Source: Amphiura filiformis
Lineage: Eukaryota; Echinodermata; Ophiuroidea; Amphilepidida; Amphiuridae
DNA length: 64,000 nucleotides
Assembly (NCBI RefSeq): GCF_039555335.1
Contig: NC_092637.1
Coordinates: 1,302,001 to 1,366,000 of the forward strand
Direction of reading: 5' to 3'
Of the stretch, positions 54,519 through 64,000 are shown piece after piece. Positions within the stretch are counted from its first letter, which is position 1, and each line of letters starts with the position of its first letter. Under the pieces are notes generated by a model. The model did not search any database and had not been told where the DNA came from. It was given only the letters and a program-made list of their open reading frames with translations. Made by a program: the position numbers and the translations under genes.

Positions 54519-57345
54519 CATGTGCTGCACTTTCAAAAATTGTGCTACCCTTTTCCAATATACCACACAATACATGTGTTGCCCTTTCACAAATTGTGCT
54601 ACCCTTTTCCTATATATCACACAATACATGTGCTGCCCTTTCAAAAATTGTGCTACCCTTTTCTAATATACCACAATACATATGCTGTCCTTTCAAAATT
54701 TGTGCTACCCTTTTCCAATATACCACACAATATATGTGCTGCCTTTTCAAAATTTGTGCTACCCTTTTCCTATATATCACACAATACATGTGCTGCCCTT
54801 TCAAAATTTGTGCTACCCTTTTCCTATATATCACACAATACATGTACTGCCCTTTCAAAATGTGTGCTACACTTTTCCAATATACCACACAATACATGTG
54901 CTGCCCTTTCAAAAATTGTCCTACCCTTTTCTAATATACCACATAATGTGCTGCCCTTTCAAAAATTGTGCTACCCTTTTCTAATATACCACAATACATG
55001 TGCTGCCCTTTCAAAATTTGTGCTACCCTTTTCCAATATACCACACAATGTGCTGCCCTATCAAAAATTGTGCTACCCTTTTCTAATATACCACAATACA
55101 TGTGCTGCCCTTTCAAAATTTGTGCTACCCTTTTCCAATATACCACACAATACATGTGCTGCCCTTTCAAAAATTGTGCTACCCTTGTCCAATATACCAC
55201 ACAATACATGTACTGCCCTTTCAAAATTTGTGCTACACTTTTCCAATATACCACACAATACATGTGCTGCCCTTTCAAAATTTGTGCTACCCTTTTCCAA
55301 TATACCACAAAATACATGTGCTGCCCTTTCAAAATTTGTGCTACCCTTTTCCTATATACCACACAATACATGTGCTGCCCTTTCAAAATTTGTGCTACCC
55401 TTTTCCAATATACCACACAATACATGTGCTGCCCTTTCAAAATTTGTGCAACCCTTTTCCTATATACCACACAATACATGTGCTGCCCTTTCAAAATTTG
55501 TTCTACCCTTTTCTATTATACCACACAATACATGTGCTGCCCTTTCAAAATTTGTGCTACCCTTTTCCTATATACCACACAATACATGTGCTGCACTTTC
55601 AAAATTTGTGCTACCCTCTTCCAATATATCACACAATACATGTGCTGCCCTTTCAAAAACTGTGCTACCCTTTTCCTATATACCAAACAATACATGTGCT
55701 GCCCTTTCAAAATTTGTGCTACCCTTTTCCTATATACCACACAATACATGTGCTGTCCTCTCAAAATTTGTTCTACCCTTTTCCTATATATCACACAATA
55801 CATGTGCTGCCCTTTCCAAAATTGTGCTACCCTTTTCCAGTAAATCACACAATACATCTGCTGCCCTTTCAAAAATTGTGCTACCCTTTTCCTATATACC
55901 ACACAATACATGTGCTGCCCTTTCAAAAATTGTGCTAACCTTTTCCAATATACCACACAATACATGGGCTGCCCTTTCAAAAATTGTCCTACACTTTTCC
56001 TATATACCACACAATACATGTGCTGCCCTTTCAAAATTTGTGCTACCCTTTTCCTAATACCACATAATACATGTGCTGCCCTTTCAAAAATTGTGCTACC
56101 CTTTCAAAAATTGTGCTACCCTTTTCCAATATATCACACAATACATGTGCTGCCCTTTCAAAAATTGTGCTACCCTTTTCCAATATACCACACAATACAT
56201 GTGCTGCCCTTTCAAAATTTGTGCTACCCTTTTCCTATATACCACACAATACATGTGCTGCCCTTTCAAAATTTGTTCTACCCTTTTCCAATATATCACA
56301 CAATACATGTGCTGCCCTTTCCAAAATTGTGCTACCCTTTTCCAGTAAATCACACAATACATCTGCTGCCCTTTCAAAAATTGTGCTACCCTTTTCCTAT
56401 ATACCACACAATACATGTGCTGCCCTTTCAAAAATTGTGCTACCCTTTTCCAATATACCACACAATACATGGGCTGCCCTTTCAAAAATTGTCCTACCCT
56501 TTTCCTATATACCACACAATACATGTGCTGCCCTTTCAAAATTTGTGCTACCCTTTTCCTATATACCACATAATACATGTGCTGCCCTTTCAAAAATTGT
56601 GCTACCCTTTTCCAATATACCACACAATACATGTGCTGCCCTTTCAAAAAGTGTGCTACCCTTTTCCAATATACCACACAATACATGTGCTGCCCTTTCA
56701 AAAAGTGTGCTACCCTTTTCCTATATACCACACAATACATGTGCTGCCCTTTCAAAATTTGTGCTACCCTTTTCCTATATACCACACAATACATGTGCTG
56801 CCCTTTCAAAATTTGTGTTACCCTTTTCCAATATATCACACAATACATATGCTGCCCTTTCAAAAATTGTGCTACCCTTTTCCTATGTATCACACAATAC
56901 ATGTGCTGCCCTTCAAAAATTTTGCTACCCTTTTCCAATATACCACACAATACATGTGCTGCCCTTTCCAAACTTGTGCTACCCTTTTCCTATATACCAC
57001 ACAATACATGTGCTGCCCTTTCAAAAATTGTGCTACCCTTTTCCTATATACCACACAATACATGTGCTGCCCTCTCAAAATTTGTGCTACCCTTTCCAAT
57101 ATACCACACAATACATGTGCTGCCCTTTCAAAAATTGTGCTACCCTTTTCCTATATACCACACAATACATGTGCTGCCCTTTCAAAATGTGTGCTACCCT
57201 TTTCCAATATATCACACAATACACGTGTTGCCCTTTTAAAAATTGTGCTACCCTTATCCAATATAGCACACAATACATGTGCTGCCCTTTCAAAAATTGG
57301 GCTACCCTTGTCCATTATACCAAGGTATACATGTGCTGCGTTGAA
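54519..57345 (+). repeat. 54-bp minisatellite, main array, about 52 units
   Basis: The consensus unit is CATGTGCTGCCCTTTCAAAA + TTTGTGCTACCCTTTTCCTA + TATACCACACAATA. Most units differ at one to three positions (AATTT/AAATT, CCAAT/CCTAT), and a few are shortened by 6-12 bp near 54940-55080. Degenerate units close the right edge at 57240-57345. Because 54 is a multiple of three, frames of up to about 511 codons stay open on both strands; I do not call them genes. Confidence 0.96.
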
Positions 57346-57799
57346 ATTTCAACCTGATTTCAACTAACCTTTAGGTTGAAATCGGGTTGAAATCAGGTTA
57401 GGGTGAAACTTCGACCTTGTGTCAACGTTGATTCAACGTCGAAATCCTAACCTGTGCCCCCAGGGTAAACACGATAAATAGCATTTTCATATTTGAACCA
57501 TTGTAAAATATTTAAGAACTTCATGATTTGATTCTGCACTTTGCGAATTCAATTGAACATTTTTCCATTTTGTTTTCGCATAATATGAATTAAAGGCTAC
57601 GTGAAGTTGGCTGCACAATTTGCTGCACAATGTGCGAAATTGGTGCACTATTTAGAATTTTGAATGCGTATTAAATGAAATAGATTGAACATTCGCTTAA
57701 TTGAAATTGAGAATGTAAGCGTTCATTCAATTTCGCGCGAAAAGGAATGACACTTATACTAAACTGAACGACCAAAGTTCGAAATTGGACGGGAAAACC

Positions 57800-57800
<1 letters not shown>
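57346..57800. other. GTTGAAATC-rich block, then unrecognised AT-rich DNA
   Basis: 57338-57455 consists of direct and inverted variants of GTTGAAATCAGGTT and CAACGTTGATTCAACGTCGA, a small palindromic repeat. The remainder to 57800 shows nothing recognisable. Confidence 0.5.
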
Positions 57801-57836
<36 letters not shown>

Positions 57837-57841
57837 GTAAC

Positions 57842-57924
<83 letters not shown>
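57801..57924 (+). repeat. (AAT)n microsatellite, about 41 units
   Basis: A nearly pure ATA/AAT run with a few G or C interruptions (AATAGTAAC near 57835, AATAGTAAT near 57880). It gives an artefactual poly-Asn frame on the plus strand. It adjoins the 120-bp tandem array. Confidence 0.97.
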
Positions 57925-57925
<1 letters not shown>

Positions 57926-59095
57926 GGTAGGACCGTAGGACTACTTTCATCTAAAACCCACCCACCCCGCCCACCCCATACACGTAGTAATACAGTAAAT
58001 AAGGAAAATGGGCCCCATGTAGGAGTACATGCAACAATGTATAAACAAAGGTCCTCCATAGGACTACTTGCATCTAACACCCACCCTCCACCCCAAACAC
58101 GTATGACTACTCAGTAAATAATAAAGAAAATGGGCCCCTGTAGGACTACATGCAACAAAGTATAAAAAGGTCCCCCGTAGGACTACTTTCATCCAAAGCC
58201 CAGCCACCCCACCCTATACACGGAGGACTACTCAGTAAATAATAAGAAAAATGGGCCCCTGTAGGACTACATGCAACAAAGTATAAAAAATGTCCCCTAT
58301 AGGACTACTTTCATCTAACACCCAAACACCCATCACACCCCATACACGTAGGACTAACAGTAATAAGGATATGGGCCCCTGTAGGATTACATGCAACAAA
58401 ATATAAAAAAGGTCCTCCGTATAACTACTTTCATCTAACACCCACCTACCCACCCCATACACGTAGGACTACTCAGTAGATAATAATAAGGAAAATGGGC
58501 TACTGTACTGTAGGACTTCGTGCAACAGAGTGTAAGAAAAGGTCCCTTTCATCTAACGCCCACCCACCCCACCCCATACACGTAGGACTACTTAGTAAAT
58601 AATAATTAGGAAAATTGGCCCATGTAGGACTACATGCAACAAAGTATAAAAAGGTCCCTGTAGGACTACGTTCATCTAACACCCACCCAACCCACCCCAT
58701 ACACGTAGGACTACAGTAAACAAGGAAATTGGCCCCCGTATGATTTCATGCAACAAAGTATAAAAAAGATCCTCCGTAGGACTACTTTCATCTTACACCC
58801 ACCCACCTACCCATACACGTAGGACTACTTAATAAATAATAATAAGGAAAACTGGCCCCTGTAGGACTACATGCAACAAAGTATAAAAAGGTCCCCCGTA
58901 GGACTACTTTCATCTAACACCCCACCCACCCCACCCTATACACGCAGGACTTCAGTAAATAAGGAAAATTGGCCCCCTGTAGGATTACATGCACCAAAGT
59001 ATAAAAAAGGTCCTCCGTAGGACTACTTTCATCTAACACCCACCCCATACACGTAGGACTACTCAGTAAATAATAATAAGAATAACAAAAGCAAA
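57925..59095 (+). repeat. About 120-bp tandem repeat, about 9-10 copies
   Basis: ACTACATGCAACAAAGTATA recurs at intervals of 113-130 bp from about 58026 to 58986. Each unit also carries CCTCCGTAGGACTACTTTCA, CTAACACCCACCCACCCCAC, CATACACGTAGGACTA and CAGTAAATAATAA. Units are fairly diverged and vary in length. No coding signal. Confidence 0.92.
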
Positions 59096-60188
59096 CTACA
59101 TCCACCCACCGAGTTTGAGCCCCGTACGAACTACGACGGCCTCACATTGACATTAGCAGTCACATACAAATAGACAAATTATATCTACAGAGAATATCGT
59201 ATAGATAAAGAAACACATTCACACTAATTACTAGCGTACACCCATAAAGTTACACCCAATCCTTTGTTTGCCCTTTTCCTTTTAAAAGGAATTTTTACTC
59301 AATTAAATTACCGGAGGATTTCAGCATGCGCAGTATATTGGCTCTGATTGGCCCTTGCAACAAGGTCGGTGATATTACAGTAAGCAAAGCAGTCAGGACT
59401 TGTGTGATGCAAACGAAATTGGATACCCCGCTATTATGCCCCGCGGCCTCTTGGTAGCATATGGTTTCTGCTGAATGCTATTGATTTAACACGGGCGCTA
59501 ATCGTGCTGATGACAGATGTACTTAATGGTATACCGAGGTAGCTCGGTATTCGAGACTCCAAAAAGCTTAGACAACAACTATAGGTCCAAGGTGATCTGC
59601 GCCTCGGGTCATAGCATGGTTTTGAGATCATCGCGGGCCTATAATCTTAACCATGTCCCGAATAAACCAGTCAATATTTGTTTTATATACCGAATGGATA
59701 CGTGGATGTTGCGATTGCGCAGTTTGATGGCAATAGTTCATTTTGAGGGCATATTTAATTCAATGACTGCACATTCAACCAATCAGATGACAGGAATCTA
59801 TATATGAGGTATATAACAGTCATTCATAACCTCATTAATATAGGCGAAGCCTGTAATCCAATCAAAAGAAATTGATTGCCTGACCGCGCACTAATTGCGA
59901 GGTCATTAATAACTCACATCACAATGACTCCGGACGTGCAACAATGACTTCTGCGCGCGCGTGCGTGTATAAGATACGCGTTATGGCAACGAACACGCCT
60001 ACGCGATGCCGTCGCGCTTCTGTGATTGGTAGCTCTTGTTGTCGGCGCGAATGTTATATTCGCCTGGTTGATTTTTTTGTGGGGTAGGTTACAACAATGA
60101 TTAAAACTGGTTATATTTTACAGCGTTTTATGGCATATAATAACATAAAATGCCATTTTGATTTGTTCAAAATATTAGATACGACGGT
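59096..60188. other. Unrecognised AT-rich DNA
   Basis: Short open frames only. A CpG-rich patch lies near 59940-60060. No exon or repeat ends are identified. Confidence 0.45.
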
Positions 60189-60376
60189 AATGAATGACAA
60201 TAATAACTTTGCACCATCTATTTTGAGGTCATTGTGTGAAATTGTCGGGTTTTATTTTGGGCCTTGGTATTTTTCCTCGGGAGCTACCGCTCCCTCGGAA
60301 AAATACCTCAGCCCAAAACGAAACCCTCCGATTTCACACAATGACCTCAACATAGATGGTGCAAAGTTATTATTGT
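60189..60376. mobile_element. Foldback hairpin element, about 188 bp
   Basis: AATAATAACTTTGCACCATC, TTTTGAGGTCATTGTGTGAA and GGTATTTTTCC on the left are all found inverted on the right, meeting at the centre GAGCTACCGCTC near 60283-60292. The arms are about 90 bp with few mismatches. Confidence 0.8.
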
Positions 60377-61646
60377 CTAAATATTGACTGGTTAAAACAG
60401 GTGGAAGATTAGGATGACGGATAAAACATTACTGACGATTTTGCATTTTGTATTTGATAAGGCAATTTCCAAGTAATCTAATGACCATAATATTTTGAAG
60501 GTAATAGAGAAATGTATTTAGGGATGAACAGGGGAAAGGGGAGAGTGAGAGACAAGACGAGCAAGTGAATTAATAGCCAGATAGGCAGTCAGTTTGGTCC
60601 CGCTCCGTCCACACAAACAGTCTGCCAATGATAACGAATAAGTTCTTTTTGACTGGCTATAACACTTTTCCCATGACGTCTTCCACCACGTACTGCTCGC
60701 CAGCTCTTTATTCAGCCAGGAGTTCAACCCACTGGCAATCAAGTTCCCGGATGTATTGTTTCTAATTACATTCTAATAGACTTTGCATTGTCGCTCTCTT
60801 AGCCAACTAGAAACAGCGTATACGTGGTCATTGGCAGACTGTTTGTGTGGAGGGAGGGTAACCAAACTGGCTGCGGAGGAGACTAGTAGGGAGAAAGAGA
60901 CATGCTATTATAAATCTGTAGCAAAAACATAAGAGGATGTCATTTTCTTCGGAAGGGGAGGTCATGAATATGTCGGTGACTGGAGTCAATATCAATGACT
61001 CCCTATCAATGACTCACCCCCCCATCTCGGGTTGAACATTTTTATGACACTCTCACCCCCTTCTGTTTTGATTGTAAGGTAAGTTACTAGCCCTTGATAA
61101 CTTTATAACACCCCTACAGTTGGTGTAAAAAATTATGACCTCCCTTTTTTGGTATAAAAATTCTATGACCCCAGTATATTCACGACCCCCCCATTCCAGA
61201 GAAAATGACAGCTTCCTAATTTGGATTATTTTATGTTTTGTACGCATGTGCTAGTCAATGTGACCGTCACGTCTGCACCCCTTTAGGATTATATTAACTG
61301 TATATGTCAACATTATCGAAATGTGTACAGTGCACCTGAGGCACTCCATGGATTATATTAAAGGGACGGTTTAAAATAATTCCGGATTCGTCTTATTCGT
61401 TTTATTTGCTTAGATGCAATGAATATTAACAAATAGGCCTACGTCAGTATTGCGTTTTTAGTATACTTCCAATCTTTTTCATCCACACAGTTTTAAGCGT
61501 TTATCATTATCGCCATAAGCAGCAGTTGCGCCGGCAGTATCCCTCGAAGACTTAATATTGTTATTATGGCAAACAACACCTTTATTCAAATATTTAAAAT
61601 ACTAATTAATTATTTAATTAACATTGCTTTTTTCTTAACATTTTAG
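60377..61646. other. Intron or intergenic, nothing recognised
   Basis: Two stretches share, in inverse orientation, CAGACTGTTTGTGTGGA and CCACACAAACAGTCTGCCAA (near 60610-60628 and 60835-60851), suggesting one more foldback element. No exon is seen before the Calx-beta exon. Confidence 0.4.
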
Positions 61647-61751
61647 ATACAATCAGCTTGATGACAAATGTCTACACGATCATTGAATCAGTTGGGAATT
61701 TTGATATTTTCATTCAGAGACACGGAGATATATCGACCTCATCAAATATCG
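61647..61751 (+). CDS. Calx-beta half-domain exon
   Basis: Follows TTCTTAACATTTTAG and ends in phase 1 at GTTAGT. It encodes DTISLMTNVYTIIESVGNFD, then IFIQRHGDISTSSNI. The pattern (Y-x-I-x-E-S-x-G-x-x-x-I-x-I-x-R-x-G) is that of the first strands of Calx-beta domains, calcium-binding extracellular modules. The phase (1-1) and strand match the EGF/TSP3 exons, so it may be a later exon of that gene. The second half of the domain would lie to the right and is not found before 64000. Confidence 0.7.
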
Positions 61752-62587
61752 GTTAGTTTGATGTCTTTGATTATATCGATTGCTTGACTATTATATCAAT
61801 TGATTAATATAGTTTAGATATCAACACAATATATAACATTTCAGTTCCAAAATGCATTTTCTACATGCAAGGATCGAAAATCTACAACTCACATTTGACC
61901 AAACTGCGCATTCCCTGCAAAAGAAAAGAATCTGACCTTGGCCAAAGCACGGGTCAAAGGTCATTCATCCGATTAAAATTTGTATTGCTGATTTCTTGTA
62001 TGATGTACGTTATAATGTTCGCATAATTATTTAGACGAGTCAATATTAAGTACAAAAATGGACGCACCTAGACAAAAATGGAAAACCAATATTTCTGCCC
62101 CGATTTCTGCTTGCTAGTGAGTCTAGACACCCTTCTGAACAATATATCCAAAAGGGCAAAAGAGCATTGAGCAAAAATGCTAATTGTATATTTCCAAATC
62201 CCCCCAATTCAGTTGGAAATCTGCAAATTAACAGTTTCTCACCTGTGCCCTTTTTGCCCTTTTTAGTTATGTTGTTCAGGAGGTTCTTTAGAGTCACTAG
62301 CAAGCAATTGGTGTTCCATATTTGTCCAGCTCATACATAATAAACTAGTCTTTATTCCGTGCAGCAAGAAAGCGGAGAAAGAAATATTACAATAATTAAG
62401 AAATTAAGGGTAATGCATTATCCTTCACACCCAAATTATGTGTCCGAGGCAGTAAATAATGGGTGAGGCACAGCCGAACTCATTTTTAAACATCGTTACT
62501 GCCGAGGACACATTATTTGCGTGTAAAGAATAATACGTTTGCAAAGTTACCCACCGTTAAAACCCTTGTTAAATATATCATTACATA
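61752..62587. other. Intron with an imperfect foldback
   Basis: 62400-62535 contains GTAATGCATTATCCTTCACA ... GTGTCCGAGGCAGTAA and its inverse (TTACTGCCGAGGACAC ... GTGTAAAGAATAATACG), a diverged hairpin. The rest shows nothing recognisable. Confidence 0.5.
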
Positions 62588-62607
62588 AACTATGAAATAA
62601 AAATAAA

Positions 62608-62684
<77 letters not shown>

Positions 62685-62911
62685 ATATCCATGTAATGTG
62701 TTTTTTTTAATTTTATTATTTTATGTTACATCTTGCATTTTTATCATTGCATGTGATGAGCATTAAATATACCAGCATCAGGGATCATGGCGTTGTTATT
62801 TTACATTTAGTTGTCTCATCTTTATAGGATGTATCGTTCTTTTAATATTAATGAATAAATAAGTAAATAGATAAATTTCTCATCTTTATAGAATGTATCG
62901 TTCTTTTAGTA

Positions 62912-62946
<35 letters not shown>

Positions 62947-63287
62947 ACAAACAAACAAACAAACAAACAAACAAACAAACAAACAAACAAACAAATCAAT
63001 CAATAAATAAATAAATAGCTGTGTAATGTGCTTTAGTTATAATTGTATGTTTCATCTTGCATTTTTATCATTTTCCGTGATGAGTACTAAACGATCATGG
63101 CGTTGTTATTTTGCATTTAGATATCTCATCTTCATAGGATGTATCGTTCTTTTAATATTAATAAATATATAAATAAGTAAATAAATAAATGTCCCATCTT
63201 TATAGGATGTATCATTCTTTTAATAAATAAATAAATAAATAAATAAATAGATTAATAAATAAATAAATAAATAAATAAATTTGTAGA

Positions 63288-63366
<79 letters not shown>

Positions 63367-63400
63367 ATAGATATATAAATATATAAATAGATAATTTATA
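62588..63400 (+). repeat. Composite AAAT/AAAC repeats with a duplicated 130-bp spacer
   Basis: (AAAT)n at about 62588-62689, 62911-62944 and 63222-63370, and (AAAC)n at about 62945-62993. Between them, a spacer with TCTTGCATTTTTATCATT, GATCATGGCGTTGTTATTTT and CATCTTYATAGGATGTATCG occurs twice, about 327 bp apart (from about 62694 and 63021). Open frames of Leu-Phe-Ile-Tyr type are artefacts. Confidence 0.9.
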
Positions 63401-63427
63401 TAAATAAAGGAAAGAATAAAATAACAA

Positions 63428-63519
63428 TGCCCCAATTCTTTACCAGCCTGCTTTTAAACGTGTATTACGTATTGGAATTATGCAATACACATTTTAAAAA
63501 ATCATACCAATTGGGGCAA
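63428..63519. repeat. Hairpin around CCCCAATT
   Basis: TGCCCCAATTCTTTACCAGC at the left and its approximate inverse ending ACCAATTGGGGCA at the right, with TGTATTACG and CAATACA inside. It may be a small MITE. Confidence 0.45.
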
Positions 63520-63770
63520 AATACTCTCATTTTTATTTATGAAACGTAAAAATTAAACAATTTTACAAAAGAGCACACTCTACCACTGACCTCACCAACA
63601 CATCAGAATATTTACACTCATCCACACCCACCTCATACCCATCCCCACCTTATTACTTCACCCACACCCCGACACACGAATAAGCCTACGCCTATCATCC
63701 AAAGCAACGAATACACACCCCTGTAACCACACACTACACCCCCTCAATATAACCCGTGTTTTTGCAATTT
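63520..63770 (-). mobile_element. Possible LINE 3' untranslated fragment
   Basis: A C/A-rich stretch with many CCACACCC and CACCCACA blocks resembles, on the same strand, those at 3720-3920 and 27410-27520. Both of these precede LINE-like tails. No coding part and no clear tail boundary here. Confidence 0.35.
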
Positions 63771-63936
63771 GTCACGTTGTGACAACAGAGGGCGCTGTGA
63801 TTGAAATGCATGGTGTGTTTAGGACGCATAATCTTTGGCCCCTTATGCGCAGTTGATGTCCTCTGATCACTGACGTTTCTATGAAAATGTCCGCTTATAG
63901 CCAATATATGTCCCTTTACGTCAACATATGTCCGCT

Positions 63937-64000
63937 AATAGGCAATGAAAAAAGGTCCACTTACGTCAATGTATTGCCTATCAGAGGACATATGTTGACG
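63937..64000. repeat. Inverted repeat at the right window edge
   Basis: CGTCAACATATGTCC(G)CTAATAGGCAAT is mirrored by ATTGCCTATCAGAGGACATA, continuing TGTTGACG, with an 8-nt spacer. The element may continue beyond the window. Confidence 0.6.

Noticed and set aside
54519-57345. Regularly spaced repeats recalling a CRISPR array
   Set aside because: The whole 54-bp unit repeats with no unique spacers, and the genome is an animal one with introns.
54522-57367. Long open frames of 428-511 codons and minus-strand frames of up to 291 codons
   Set aside because: They are all translations of the same 54-bp minisatellite, whose period is a multiple of three. There is no start context, splice signal or domain, and several frames are open at once.
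57785-58117. Poly-Asn protein and Leu/Tyr-rich antisense frames
   Set aside because: These are translations of the AAT microsatellite.
62046-62303. 85-codon minus-strand frame with KKGKKGTGEK
   Set aside because: No recognisable domain and no supporting splice signals. It overlaps AT-rich intron.
63212-63435. Leu-Phe-Ile-Tyr repeat membrane-like peptides
   Set aside because: These are translations of (AAAT)n on the opposite strand. They look hydrophobic by chance.

Overview
This 64 kb window is AT-rich, intron-rich nuclear DNA from an animal. The gene families (an R3-like receptor tyrosine phosphatase; a secreted EGF / thrombospondin type 3 / Calx-beta protein) and the mobile-element load (tRNA-derived SINEs, Tc1/mariner, Penelope-like and CR1/L2-like retroelements, many foldback MITEs) suggest a marine invertebrate, most likely a deuterostome such as an echinoderm, hemichordate or cephalochordate. 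The species cannot be fixed from sequence alone. No bacterial genes, operons or CRISPR arrays are present, and nearly all long open frames away from the exons are repeat artefacts.

Region 1 (about 0.5-17.3 kb, + strand) is the 3' part of a receptor-type protein tyrosine phosphatase gene. I rebuilt 17 coding positions, one of them with two alternative exons. All splice phases agree, giving 799 or 803 codons and then a stop at 16143-16145. The order is: one complete fibronectin III domain, a second one split by an intron, a membrane-proximal extracellular domain, one transmembrane helix, a basic juxtamembrane segment, a single PTP domain, and a short tail with a YSN motif. The 5' end, including the signal peptide, lies before the window. 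Three features stand out: two near-identical, mutually exclusive PTP exons separated by only 42 bp; a catalytic loop reading LCSAGVGRSG instead of the usual HCSAGxGRS/TG; and an intron inside that loop filled with a 114-bp tandem repeat, a dead Tc1 copy and a SINE.

Region 2 (17.3-31.3 kb) is intergenic. It holds degraded transposons: a long foldback, a 1.04-kb element with perfect 29-bp inverted ends, a 1.55-kb mariner-like element flanked by TA, LINE fragments, a degenerate telomere-like tract and several MITEs.

Region 3 (31.36-46.5 kb, probably reaching 61.75 kb, + strand) is a secreted calcium-binding protein gene: signal-peptide exon, EGF, six thrombospondin type 3 (TSP3) repeats, EGF, EGF, about 24 TSP3 repeats in one giant exon, and, 15 kb further on, a Calx-beta half-domain exon. 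All these exons are phase 1-1 compatible. The EGF and TSP3 exons and their introns come from recent tandem segmental duplication, and Penelope-like fragments were copied along with them. The giant exon contains about 7.7 nearly identical 324-bp units and one single-base deletion that breaks the frame.

Region 4 (46.5-64 kb) is mostly large introns and repeats. It contains a roughly 3.4-kb array of 54-bp units interrupted at a TA by a 2.6-kb DNA transposon that itself carries a foldback MITE, then an AAT microsatellite, a 120-bp tandem array, several hairpins, and AAAT/AAAC-rich composite repeats at the right edge.
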